Below, piece after piece: positions 26,709 to 36,364 of a stretch of 64,000 bases of DNA. Source of the DNA: Listeria cornellensis FSL F6-0969 (GTDB lineage Bacteria > Bacillota > Bacilli > Lactobacillales > Listeriaceae). The position numbers and the translations under genes are program-made. How positions within the stretch are numbered: the first letter of the stretch is position 1; the number at the start of each line of letters is the position of its first letter. Location of the stretch: contig NZ_AODE01000019.1 of NCBI RefSeq assembly GCF_000525855.1, forward strand, positions 284,736 to 348,735, in the 5' to 3' direction. A model generated the notes under the pieces. It had not been told where the DNA came from. It saw only the letters and a list, made by a program, of their open reading frames with translations, and searched no databases.

Positions 26709-29414
26709 GTTTTATGAATATGTTAAAGCAAGAATGGAAACGACTTTTAAATAACAAAATTCTGCTCGTTTCGACGATCGTTATTATGTTTATCCCGATT
26801 TTATACGGTGGCGTTTTCCTGAAATCCGTTTGGGATCCGTATGGCAAAACAAGTGAGCTTCCTGTTGCTGTCGTCAATGAAGACCAAGCGGCGAATTACG
26901 AAGGGCAAGAGCTCGATGTTGGGAATGAACTCGTCAAAGAACTGAAGAAAAATAACGATTTAGGCTGGAATTTTCTTGATGCGAAGACTGCCAATAAAGG
27001 TTTGAAAGACGGCAAGTATTACATGGTCATCACGATTCCGAAAGATTTTTCCAAAAATGCCTCTACCGTTCTTGATGCAACACCGAAAAAAAATGAATCT
27101 TTCTTATGAAATCAACCCCGCGCAGAACTATATCGGGGAAGTCGTAACAGGCCAAGGCGCATCAGCCGTCAACGCCAAAATTTCGAAAAAAGTAACGGAA
27201 AGCTATGCCAAAGCCATTTTTTCACAAATAGCAAAAGTTGGCGATGGCTTCGAAACCGCCGCGGATGGTTCTAAAAAAATCGACGACGGCACGATTCAAT
27301 TGAAGGACGGGAGTAAAACACTGACTTCAAAACTAAACGAGCTCGCAGCAAGTACGCCGAAACTAGCAGATGGCGCGAATAAAATCAGTGTAGCGCTTGG
27401 CACAACGGTAGCAGATGGCGTGGACAAATTAAATGCCGGTGCTGGTAAACTAAACAGCTCGCTCGGCCAATATACAGCCGGCGGTTCACAAGTCCAATCA
27501 GGTCTTGGCAAATTGCAAGATGGGACGGCGCAACTAAACGCGAACTCCCCTGCCTTACTTGCTGGAAGTGGTAAATTAGCGGACGGGCTTGGCACGCTAA
27601 ACGCGAGCACAGAAACACTTGCCGCCAAAGTCCCCGAACTAAACAACGGACAACAATCTTTAAACAACGGGTTGCAAAAATTACAAGCTGGAAGTAGCAA
27701 ATTAGACGCTGGCCTTAACAAATTGGCGAACGGACTTCCAACAGCGAACAATGTCAAAGAACTAACATCCGGATTAAACGCGATGAAAGCCGGCATCAAC
27801 ACGATTAACTCGTCCCTCCAATCAGGTGGCGACTTAAGTACTTCCATGAAAACATTACAAACCAACTTAAAAACGATGGAAACCGCCATTACCGATTTAG
27901 GCACTTCCATCCAAAACAACGGCAAAAACACAACGACCGCAGTTGCTAGCACGAGCGCATTTCAAAGCTTGACACCAGCGCAACAAAAAGAAATCACAGA
28001 TGCACTCAGCACAGAATTAACGAAACAAGCCGGACAACAAGTAGCCATTGCGCAAAAACTAGGCGCTAATTTATCAAGTACCGCAGACATTTTACAACAT
28101 AAATTACAACCCGTGGCAGGAAGCTTAGGTACATTAAAAGCCGGCATTGCGGAACTAAATAGCAAAGCATCGGTCGGCATCCCTGTGGCAGTGCAAGCAA
28201 TCCAAGGCTACAACACAATTCGAGGCGCGTTCGTTGCTCCAAACAATGGTATTTTAGACGGATCAGCAGCCTTAAAAGCAGGTCTAGATTCGGCCGTATC
28301 AGGAAGTAATCAACTTACATCTGGAACAGCGACTTTAAACAATAGCGTTCCCGCCTTAGTCGGTGGCATATCGCAACTCGCAGCAGGCTCTAACACGTTA
28401 AACAGCGGCTTGCAAACCTACACGAACGGCGTTGGCACAGTGCACGATGGCATCAATCAAGCCAACAACGGCGCAACCCAATTAACACAAAACAACCCGG
28501 CCTTACTCGCAGGTTCATCCGCACTCGCAAACGGGACACATACACTAGCAGGCGGTTTACCAGAACTCGTGAATGGCACAAATACCTTAGCAAGCGGCGC
28601 GACTCAGGTAAGCGATGGCGCGGGTAAACTCGCAACCGGATCAGGAACAATCGCTTCTAATCTCGTAAAACTAAACGACGGTACAAGCGAACTTGCAACC
28701 AAACTAAAAGACGGTGCAGCAGAAGTTGGCAAAATCGATCCATCATCGAAAACGTATGACATGATCGCCCAACCAACCGACCTCACCGAGAAAAAACTAA
28801 GTAACGTACCAAACTACGGTCACGGTTTAGCACCTTATGTCCTATCCCTTGGTCTATACGTCGGCGCATTAGTATTCAACTTTATTTTCCCAATCCGTCG
28901 CCCATCGATGACTCCATCATCTGGCGTATCGTGGTGGTTAAGTAAATTCTCGATTGGCTTTGTTGCCGCGATTTTACAAGCGTTGATTCTTGATTTTGTG
29001 ATGTTAGCGCTTGGCTTAGAAGTGGCACATATGGGAGACTTCTTCTTGATTTCGATTTTGACGTCGCTCACCTTCATGTTCCTTGTTATGCTACTCGCAA
29101 CAGCATTTGGAAACCCAGGCCGCTTCATTGCGATGGTCATCCTCGTCTTGCAACTTGGCGCAAGTGGTGGGACTTTCCCAATGCCACTGACAGACGGATT
29201 CTTCAACGCACTAAATCCATTCCTACCGATGACGCATTCTGTTTACGGCTTCCGTCAAGCAATCTCATCAGGACTTGGAAATAACCTTTTCGTCGTCAGT
29301 GCATGGGTCCTAGTAGGCTTGATTGTCCTATTCAACGCCCTACTCATCCTGACATTAACGATCAGAAAAAACAAACGCTTCCCAGTGACAACTTTACACG
29401 AACAAACGGTATAA
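26705..29414 (+). CDS. YhgE/Pip family membrane protein (frameshifted copy)
   Basis: Repaired length is about 902 residues. An N-terminal membrane span (LLNNKILLVSTIVIMFIPILYGGVF) precedes an outside region. It continues into a very long helical stalk (about residues 170-690) built of short repeats of the type LxxGxxxLxxGxxxL, seen as LNAGAGKLNSSL and LADGLGTLNAS. Four to five membrane spans of the ABC-2 type close the C-terminus (YVLSLGLYVGALVFNFIFPIRRP, FLVMLLATAFGNPGRF). Pip is the phage infection protein needed by some lactococcal phages. A host function in export or envelope integrity is not well defined. An 8-base A run at 27086-27093 has one base too many; with seven it reads TPKKMNLSYEINPAQ. 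GTG at 26705 overlaps the stop of the Rrf2 gene. Confidence 0.9.
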
Positions 29415-29417
29415 CTC

Positions 29418-29468
29418 AAAAAAACCGCTAAATCTGGTTATCAAAAAATGCCATTTTTAGCGGTTTTT
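29418..29468 (+). terminator. Terminator after the yhgE gene
   Basis: AAAAAACCGCTAAA and TTTTTAGCGGTTTTTT pair across about 21 bases, just after the stop codon. The T run continues the stem. Confidence 0.85.
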
Positions 29469-29488
29469 TGCGTATAGAAGGTTCTTTC

Positions 29489-29519
29489 TTGCCTTAGTAC
29501 TCACTCCAAGGTTTATAAT
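29489..29519 (+). promoter_or_regulatory. MerR-type promoter with 19-base spacer
   Basis: TTGCCT (29489-29494) and a perfect TATAAT (29514-29519) are 19 bases apart, the overlong spacing of MerR-controlled promoters. The spacer region is framed by CCTTAG and CCAAGG, a partial dyad. It drives the merR relic immediately downstream. Confidence 0.6.
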
Positions 29520-29546
29520 GAAATTATCATTTGGAGGTGAACAAAG

Positions 29547-29683
29547 ATGAATATGAAACAAGCGGCGGACATGTTTGATTTAACCGTTGTTACTTTGTGA
29601 TATTACGAACGAATTGGTCTTATTTCGCCTATTTATCGCAATACACCTGGTGATTCCAAATATCATTCTTCACAATTCATGTA
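29547..29683 (+). pseudogene. Remnant of a MerR-family regulator
   Basis: An ATG with TTGGAGG upstream opens MNMKQAADMFDLTVVTL, then a TGA (29598-29600). The same frame goes on as YYERIGLISPIYRNTPGD, exactly the MerR winged-helix start in which the stop replaces the Arg of TLRYYERIGLI. One CGA-to-TGA change accounts for it. The frame ends after about 45 codons, so the dimerisation helix and effector domain are gone. Unlike the other broken genes here it lacks a homopolymer explanation and looks truly decayed. Confidence 0.75.
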
Positions 29684-29737
29684 ATCCCTACTAAACACTT
29701 CTAATTTGGAGTTATATGTAACGGAAATATAATACGC

Positions 29738-29777
29738 AAAAAAATCCGAATCAGCTGATAACAACTAATTCGGATTT
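29738..29777 (-). terminator. Terminator of cshA
   Basis: On the minus strand AATCCGAAT and ATTCGGATT pair, with seven T following, just after the cshA stop codon. Confidence 0.85.
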
Positions 29778-29785
29778 TGGATTTA

Positions 29786-31350
29786 TTATTTAGCGCTGCC
29801 GCCTTTGTTTCCGCCGCCGCCAGAGCTAGGTTTGCGATCGTTGCTATAACGACGTCCGCCGCCTCCGTTACCAGAACCGCTTCCAGAGCCAGAACCGCCG
29901 CCTTTGCCACGATAACCGCCGCCTCCGCCTTTGCGATCTCCACCGCCAGAGCCACCACGATAGCCGCCTTTACCGCCTCCGCGATAGCCGCCGCCACCTT
30001 TGCCGCCTCCGCCTTTTCCTCCACGATGAGGTAATGGACGTTCTTCGGAAATATGAACTGGTGTTTGGTCTGGTTCTTTCGACAACAGTTTCAACATTGC
30101 TGCTGCGATATCTGTTGGATCGTATTCTTCGAGTAATTTCGTTGCTACTACTTTATAGTCAGCTAGGCTGTCTTCGCGAACGATATCGCTAATTTTTTCA
30201 GTAGCTACGCGTAATTGACCTTCGAATGCTTCGTCCCACGTTGGTGGTTGAAGTGGTGTCATGCGTTTTTTTCGTTGTATCTTCCACGATTTTTAGGTAA
30301 CCCATTTCACGTGGTGATACGAATGTTACTGCCATACCTTCTTTACCGGCACGACCAGTACGTCCAACACGATGGACATAGGACTCTGGATCTTGCGGAA
30401 TATCAAAGTTATAGACGTGTGTTACGCCAGAAATATCTAGACCACGTGCTGCTACATCTGTGGCAACAAGGATGTCGATTTTGCCTTCTTTAAACTTACG
30501 CAATACGCTCATACGTTTCGCCTGGGTCAAATCACCATGAATACCTTCTGCAACATAGCCACGCATGTCAAGCGCGCGAGATACTTCGTCAACACGGCGT
30601 TTTGTACGACCAAAGACGATCGCAAGTTCTGGTGCTTGTACATCTAAAAGTCTAGAAAGAACATCGAATTTCTCTCTTTCGTTTACTTTCACAAAGAATT
30701 GCTCGATTAGTAGAGCTGTCATTTCTTTTGTTTTAACTTGTACCAATTCTGGGTTTTTCATGAAACGTTCTGCGATGCGTTGGATTGGTTTTGGCATTGT
30801 TGCTGAGAATAGCAACGTTTGACGATCGTCTGGAACTGTTTTTAGGATCGACTCGATATCATCGATGAATCCCATGTTAAGCATTTCATCGGCTTCATCC
30901 AATACTAATGTTTCCACGTTTTCTAGACGCAACGTTTTACGGTTGATATGATCTAGAATACGTCCTGGCGTACCAACAACGATTTGTGGATTTTTCTTCA
31001 ATGAACGAATTTGGCGACTGATATCAGAACCGCCGTATACTGCTAAAACGTGAAGGCGTTTGTCAGTTGCTAAACGATATAGCTCTTCTGAAACTTGAAT
31101 CGCAAGCTCACGTGTTGGAGCGATAATTAGCGATTGTACACCTGTTTTTTTTAGTGTCAATTTTGTTGATAAGCGGCAAACCAAATGCTGCTGTCTTACC
31201 TGTACCTGTTTGTGCTTGTCCAATAATATCTTTACCTAAAAGACCTAGTGGAATTGTTTTTTCTTGGATTGGGGTTGCTTCCTCAAATCCCATTCTGTTT
31301 ACTGATTTAACAATTAGCGGATCTAAACCGAACTCCGAAAACTTTGTCAA
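29786..31350 (-). CDS. cshA: DEAD-box RNA helicase CshA (two frame breaks)
   Basis: Repaired length is about 520 residues. In order it has the Q motif ([13 protein letters not shown]), motif I (AQTGTGKT), Ia (PTRELAIQ), the GG and TPGR motifs, DEAD (VLDEADEML), SAT, motif IV-V ([20 protein letters not shown]) and motif VI ([10 protein letters not shown]). A C-terminal domain ends in a long Gly/Arg/Lys/Ser tail (about residues 410-520) typical of CshA. The protein unwinds RNA in the degradosome and in ribosome assembly, especially in the cold. Breaks lie in the 8-base T run at 31145-31152 and the 7-base run at 30266-30272; one base fewer in each restores the frame. A TTG at 31350, eight bases after AAAGGAG, gives MTKFSEFGL, the usual start. 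The ATG two codons earlier is too close to the ribosome site. Confidence 0.93.
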
Positions 31351-31419
31351 TGTCATTTCTCCTTTAAAAATAAAGTTTTTTTGGGAGAGCACTTTCTCAT
31401 TTTCATCATCTTTACTCAT

Positions 31420-31817
31420 CGTTTTAATTCATCTGGTTAATGCAAGCAAGTTGTTGTACCTCGAAACTAACGCCCGCATATTTCATTTTTCTGCAATAGA
31501 AAAGCTTGGATAAACCAAGCATATGATTCACGACATAATGGAGGCTGGGAGCAAACATCAACGCCGACAAGCGATCGATTCAGTCCACAGTCTCTTACGC
31601 AAAAAATAAAAAAGCCCTCTAATAATAATGTAGGCTTATCGTAAAAACCTAATTAACTTCCACAAATCATCATAACATGAATTCCTTGTGTTTTCAATGA
31701 TTATACTCGATTTAAGCGTGAAATTTGCTTTTTATTTCCGAGTATGCGCATACATATGAAGTGGGTACACAAAGTTGCCCTGAAAAAATAGCCTCCAACA
31801 TCCGAAATTGTTGAAAG
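31420..31817. other. Gene-poor gap upstream of cshA
   Basis: No convincing reading frame lies here. It should hold the cshA promoter and a long leader. A small perfect hairpin (GCTTGG-ATAAA-CCAAGC) lies near 31504-31520. Around 31570 a stretch CGCCGACAAGCGATCGATT resembles one end of the structured repeats but lacks the rest. Confidence 0.4.
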
Positions 31818-32030
31818 CTACGATATGATTAGTTTGTCGTATATTTTTTTTATCATTTTGACTAAAAGTATGATAATTAGTACTCCTGCAAAAACAATGA
31901 GTGACTGGATAGCGCCTAGGAACAGAGCTCCCAGTATATCCGAAACTTTAGTATTCATGAGTAGCATTATATCTACAAAACTGAACACGACAAAAAGAGA
32001 AATTAATAGTATCCACATGCTTTTTTTCAT
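31818..32030 (-). CDS. Small two-span membrane protein, unknown
   Basis: This 70-residue protein has two hydrophobic segments (MWILLISLFVVFSFVDIMLLM and LGALFLGAIQSLIVFAGVLIIILLV) and a basic C-terminus (KMIKKIYDK). Its ATG overlaps the murF stop codon (ATGA), so it is translated together with murF. No family is recognised. Co-translation with a wall-synthesis enzyme is the only clue. Confidence 0.65.
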   Translation of the reverse strand: MKKSMWILLISLFVVFSFVDIMLLMNTKVSDILGALFLGAIQSLIVFAGVLIIILLVKMIKKIYDKLIIS

Positions 32031-33400
32031 CTAGTTTCACTCATTAATGCTTCTACAATATCCTTTAATCCCATGCCGTATGAGCCTTTGACCATGATGT
32101 ATTCCTCGCCGGTAACTTGTGCTAGTAGTTCTGCTTCGAGTTCCGCTTTTGTTTCAAAATAGAATACGTTTTCCTCGCCAATTTGTTCTGCGGCAGCTTT
32201 TGTGAAGGCTTCGATATGATTTCCGTATGCAAAAACTTTATTGATACTACCTTTTTCGATGGATTTTCCGGCGTTATAGTGAAAAGCGTCTGCATCTTCA
32301 CCAAGTTCTAACATGTCTGCTACCACGACGAATTTCTTTTTATTCGGCGCTTCTAGGTGCATGAATGTTTTCAGAACAGCCATCAATGCGGTTGGGCTCG
32401 AATTGTAGGCATCATTTAGAATATCGCTACCTTTCGCGCCGACAAGCCATTCGAGACGGCTAGTGGAACGTTCCATGCTCGCCAATGCTTCTTTTACATC
32501 GCTCGCTGAAATACCAAGTTCTTGTGCGGCTAACATCGCGGCCATCGTATTAAACACGTTATGTTCCCCTACAATCGGTACGAAAATTTCTACATCTGGC
32601 GCTACGTTCGTCGTGAAGGAGGTGCCTTCCATTTCGGTTCGCATCATTTTAGGACGCAAATCACCATTTTTCCCAAAAGTTGCTACGCGATAGTTATCCG
32701 TTACGAGTGGTTTTAGAAGTTCTTCCTCACTCGGATAAATGAGTAAACTAGCCGCATCAAGACCCATAGCAATTTCCATTTTTGCCTTGGCGATCTCTTC
32801 TCTGGAACCTAAATGCTCCAAATGCGCCTCGCCGACGTTCGTAATAAGCGCGATATCCGGCATCACAATCCTGGTCAGCACCTTGATCTCGTGGCGATGA
32901 TTCATCCCCATCTCAAGCACTGCAACCTCTGTATCCGCTGGCATGCTAAGAATTGTGTACGGCAAACCGATATGATTATTAAAATTCCCACCGGTTTTGT
33001 GCACGCGATATTTCGACGCCACGATAGCCGCCATGATATCCTTCGTCGTCGTTTTCCCGTTGCTTCCGGTAATCGCGATTGTTTTTGGATTCACCTCTTG
33101 CAAATACGCCTTCGCCAAGTCCTGTAGCGCAGACAATGTATCTTCCACCATCAAAATTGGCACGCCCTCAGGAGGATTCGGCACATCTTTTTGCCACAGT
33201 GCTGCACTTGCACCAGCATCGTATGCATCCTTAACAAACGCATGACCATCACGCGATTCCCCAACAAAAGGAACGAACAAATCTCCCGCTTGGATTTGAC
33301 GCGTATCAAAGCAAACACCAGTCAGCACAACGTCACGCCAACCCTCCACATCATTAAAAATCGAAATCATTTCTGCCATTTCTGCTACTGTCTTTTTCAA
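32027..33400 (-). CDS. murF: UDP-N-acetylmuramoyl-tripeptide--D-alanyl-D-alanine ligase
   Basis: This 457-residue Mur ligase has the N-terminal UDP-sugar domain, the ATP-binding P-loop TIAITGSNGKTTTKDIMAAI (about residues 108-127), the central-domain motifs GGNFNNHIGLPYTIL and LEMGMNHRHEI, and the C-terminal domain with LNDAYNSSPTALMAVL. It adds D-Ala-D-Ala to the UDP-MurNAc tripeptide, the last cytoplasmic step in making the pentapeptide precursor. The upstream gene ddl makes the dipeptide it uses; the two are separated by structured repeat copy 3. Its stop overlaps a small membrane protein gene. Confidence 0.97.
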   Translation of the reverse strand: MKKTVAEMAEMISIFNDVEGWRDVVLTGVCFDTRQIQAGDLFVPFVGESRDGHAFVKDAYDAGASAALWQKDVPNPPEGVPILMVEDTLSALQDLAKAYLQEVNPKTIAITGSNGKTTTKDIMAAIVASKYRVHKTGGNFNNHIGLPYTILSMPADTEVAVLEMGMNHRHEIKVLTRIVMPDIALITNVGEAHLEHLGSREEIAKAKMEIAMGLDAASLLIYPSEEELLKPLVTDNYRVATFGKNGDLRPKMMRTEMEGTSFTTNVAPDVEIFVPIVGEHNVFNTMAAMLAAQELGISASDVKEALASMERSTSRLEWLVGAKGSDILNDAYNSSPTALMAVLKTFMHLEAPNKKKFVVVADMLELGEDADAFHYNAGKSIEKGSINKVFAYGNHIEAFTKAAAEQIGEENVFYFETKAELEAELLAQVTGEEYIMVKGSYGMGLKDIVEALMSETR

Positions 33401-33507
33401 ATCTTGCTCCTCCTAAAAATCCCGAGAAAAAAGTGTGACAAAAGTTTGAATAAGGCCGAAGACTACCATACCACTTGTATCGGTAAGGTATATATTCGGC
33501 TTTACAC

Positions 33508-33626
33508 AAATCGAGCGAAAACGTTTGTATCCTCATAGTTTGGTGGAAGCCGGAAGTGGAGTGTACGACTACATAAGAACCGGAAGTCCGCCAAACTATG
33601 AGGATGCGAGCGCTTGTCGCCGATTT
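33508..33626. repeat. Structured dispersed repeat, copy 3
   Basis: A 29-bp stem (33519-33547 with 33587-33615) is closed by AAATCG/CGATTT. The central core is CGGAAGTGGAGTGTACGACT, and the inner hairpin is shortened to TGTA/TACA. The variable part of the stem (TCCTCATAGTTTGG) differs from copies 1 and 2 and is matched on the other arm. Four plus-strand positions are T-G wobbles and one is A-C. It lies between ddl and murF, antisense to their transcription if the plus strand is the folded one. Confidence 0.8.
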
Positions 33627-33660
33627 ATTTAGGTTATGTCCCACCCTCGTCCTAACTCGA

Positions 33661-34780
<1,120 letters not shown>

Positions 34781-34848
34781 GATACCCCTCCGTTTTACTA
34801 CCTAAATCAATACAATCTATTTTAACACGTTTTTAAAAGAATAACAGA

Positions 34849-34876
34849 AAAAGCACTGAAAAATTTCTCAGTGCTC
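34849..34876. terminator. Terminator between ddl and the SMR genes
   Basis: AGCACTGA and TCAGTGCT pair across about seven bases, preceded by an A run. Read on the minus strand this stem runs into T residues, so it should stop transcripts arriving from the SMR genes. Confidence 0.7.
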
Positions 34877-34928
34877 AAATCTTTCATATTAAGTCTTTCA
34901 TCTCTAAATTCCCGATGCCCCGCCGCGT

Positions 34929-35252
34929 TTAGAGACCGCTAGTTAACTTCAATCCAATAACTCCCGCAATAATCAACGCAATAAATAGGAGTTTTAGCGC
35001 ACTCTTCTTCTCTTTAAAAAGCACCATTCCCATTACGACGGAACCAACTGCACCGATTCCAGTCCAAATCGCGTAACCCGTACCAATCGGAATCGTCTTC
35101 AAGGCGAGCGAAAGCAAGAAGAAACTAGCAATCATAAAGACAACCGTATAAATAGAATAGTTTAGCTTCTTAAATCCTTCCGAGAGCTTCATCATTACAA
35201 CAAAAGCCATTTCGCAAAGTCCAGCAATCAATAGAAAAATCCATGCCATCAC
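34929..35252 (-). CDS. Small multidrug resistance (SMR) family subunit, second of a pair
   Basis: This 107-residue protein has four transmembrane spans. It keeps the SMR pattern (Glu in LLIAGLCEMAFVVMM, TGYAIWTGIGAVGSVVMGMVLFKE). The charged residue in span 1 is the proton- and substrate-coupling Glu at about residue 13. Its start overlaps the stop of the partner gene (ATGA), so the two are made together and probably form a heterodimer, as YkkC and YkkD do. Substrates may be quaternary ammonium compounds or guanidinium; the sequence alone does not decide. Confidence 0.88.
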   Translation of the reverse strand: MMAWIFLLIAGLCEMAFVVMMKLSEGFKKLNYSIYTVVFMIASFFLLSLALKTIPIGTGYAIWTGIGAVGSVVMGMVLFKEKKSALKLLFIALIIAGVIGLKLTSGL

Positions 35253-35602
35253 GCGTCACCAGCCTTTTCATCCGACTTAGCGCCGCCATCTACCAATTTC
35301 AGACCGATAATCCCTGAAATCAGAACAATCAACGAGATAATTTTCCATAAATTTGCCGATTCATTCAAAAATAACATCCCAATAATCGCCGTTCCTGCCG
35401 CACCGATTCCCGTAAATACAGCATACGCCGTACCAATCGGAATCTTGCGCATCGCCCGCGCGAATAAATAAAAACTGACGATCAAAAATGCAATCGTTAA
35501 CAAACTCCATCCTAACCTACTAAAACCATGCGCTTCCTTCAAACCGAACGCCCAAACGATTTCAGACAATCCAGCGAGCATTAAATAAATCCATGCCATC
35601 AC
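35249..35602 (-). CDS. Small multidrug resistance (SMR) family subunit, first of a pair
   Basis: This 117-residue, four-span protein is related to SugE and YkkC. The coupling Glu is in LMLAGLSEIVWAFGLKEAHGF, and the signature GTAYAVFTGIGAAGTAIIGML follows. Its C-terminal tail (GGAKSDEKAGDA) is hydrophilic. It overlaps the second SMR gene by four bases. The TetR gene upstream, in the same direction, is likely to control both. Confidence 0.88.
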   Translation of the reverse strand: MMAWIYLMLAGLSEIVWAFGLKEAHGFSRLGWSLLTIAFLIVSFYLFARAMRKIPIGTAYAVFTGIGAAGTAIIGMLFLNESANLWKIISLIVLISGIIGLKLVDGGAKSDEKAGDA

Positions 35603-35686
35603 TTTTTCCTCCTAAATAACTGGGCTGTCCCAAATTTGTTGAAAATATGATGCATCACGTATCCGAAAGGTCATCCTCTCTAGTCC

Positions 35687-36238
35687 TTATAACAATGCGG
35701 CTAGTGCTTCCCATGCCGCGTCGCGCCGTTTCGTAAAATCCTGTGCATCATAGATTTCATGTTCCAAACTTAAACCATCAAGCAAACAATAGAACACATA
35801 AATCCATTTCTCTTTCTGCGCCGCGTCTAGCTTTTGGCTTAAAATCGCACCGATAGATTCAGACGTCATCGCTTCATACGTCGTCATCTCCTCACGCATC
35901 TGCTTTGCGAGTGCCTGTGGCGGGAAAAAAATCGCGCGCTGGAAAAACCGTTTCACATCAGGATCCACACCGAAATCCGTTACTCTATAGAAGAAAGCAC
36001 GCAATTCCGCTTCCATCGTGCCATGCCTTTCCTTCGCAACTTCCTCCAGCATCACCAATTCATGTCGCATCACATCTCGATAAATTTCCAAAAACAATGC
36101 TTCCTTCGAGGAAAAATGCGCGTAAATAGATGGCGTCTTAATTCCAACCGCCTTCGCAATTTCCGACAACGCCGTACCTTCATAGCCCTGCTCCGCAAAA
36201 AGTGGCAATGCCGCCTCCTTCAATCGCTGACTTGACAT
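35687..36238 (-). CDS. TetR-family regulator of the SMR pair
   Basis: This 183-residue protein has a TetR DNA-binding domain (LKEAALPLFAEQGYEGTALSEIAKAVGIKTPSIYAHFSSKEALF) and a helical ligand-binding domain. It lies 85 bases upstream of the SMR genes in the same orientation. A palindrome between its -10 box and its start codon suggests that it represses its own transcription and that of the exporter. The inducer is unknown. Confidence 0.9.
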   Translation of the reverse strand: MSSQRLKEAALPLFAEQGYEGTALSEIAKAVGIKTPSIYAHFSSKEALFLEIYRDVMRHELVMLEEVAKERHGTMEAELRAFFYRVTDFGVDPDVKRFFQRAIFFPPQALAKQMREEMTTYEAMTSESIGAILSQKLDAAQKEKWIYVFYCLLDGLSLEHEIYDAQDFTKRRDAAWEALAALL

Positions 36239-36249
36239 AAGAACCTCCT

Positions 36250-36275
36250 AACTAACATTCATTAGTTTTATTATA
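36250..36275 (-). promoter_or_regulatory. Promoter and probable operator of the TetR gene
   Basis: AACTAA-N6-TTAGTT is a perfect inverted repeat at 36250-36267. A minus-strand TATAAT lies at 36275-36270, with a weak TTTACG 17 bases further upstream. The palindrome sits just downstream of the -10 box, a usual position for TetR autorepression. Confidence 0.6.
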
Positions 36276-36293
36276 GCAAAAAAAACACGATAC

Positions 36294-36345
36294 GTAAACC
36301 CAGCATATCGACAAAGGTTCACTTTGGTCGATATGCTGGGTTTAC
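36294..36345. repeat. Long inverted repeat (23-bp stem)
   Basis: GTAAACCCAGCATATCGAC is followed by AAAG, and the mirror arm is CTTTG then GTCGATATGCTGGGTTTAC. Only a single base is bulged. There is no T run next to it on either side, so it is not an ordinary terminator. The left arm overlaps the -35 region of the TetR promoter. It may be a protein binding site, a processed RNA end or a small mobile palindrome. Confidence 0.7.
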
Positions 36346-36364
36346 ACGATAACTCAAAGTCCAA

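Noticed and set aside
27300..28700. Repetitive stretch that at first looks like a tandem or CRISPR-like array
   Set aside because: It encodes the LxxGxxxL stalk of the YhgE/Pip protein. The periodicity is at the protein level, the units are not identical in DNA and there are no spacers.
29800..30030. Very GC-rich repetitive DNA suggesting a foreign or structural element
   Set aside because: It encodes the Gly/Arg/Lys/Ser tail of CshA, a normal feature of this helicase family.
31560..31600. Possible fourth copy of the structured repeat
   Set aside because: Only about 20 bases resemble one end (CGCCGACAAGCG). The stem, core and clamp are absent.
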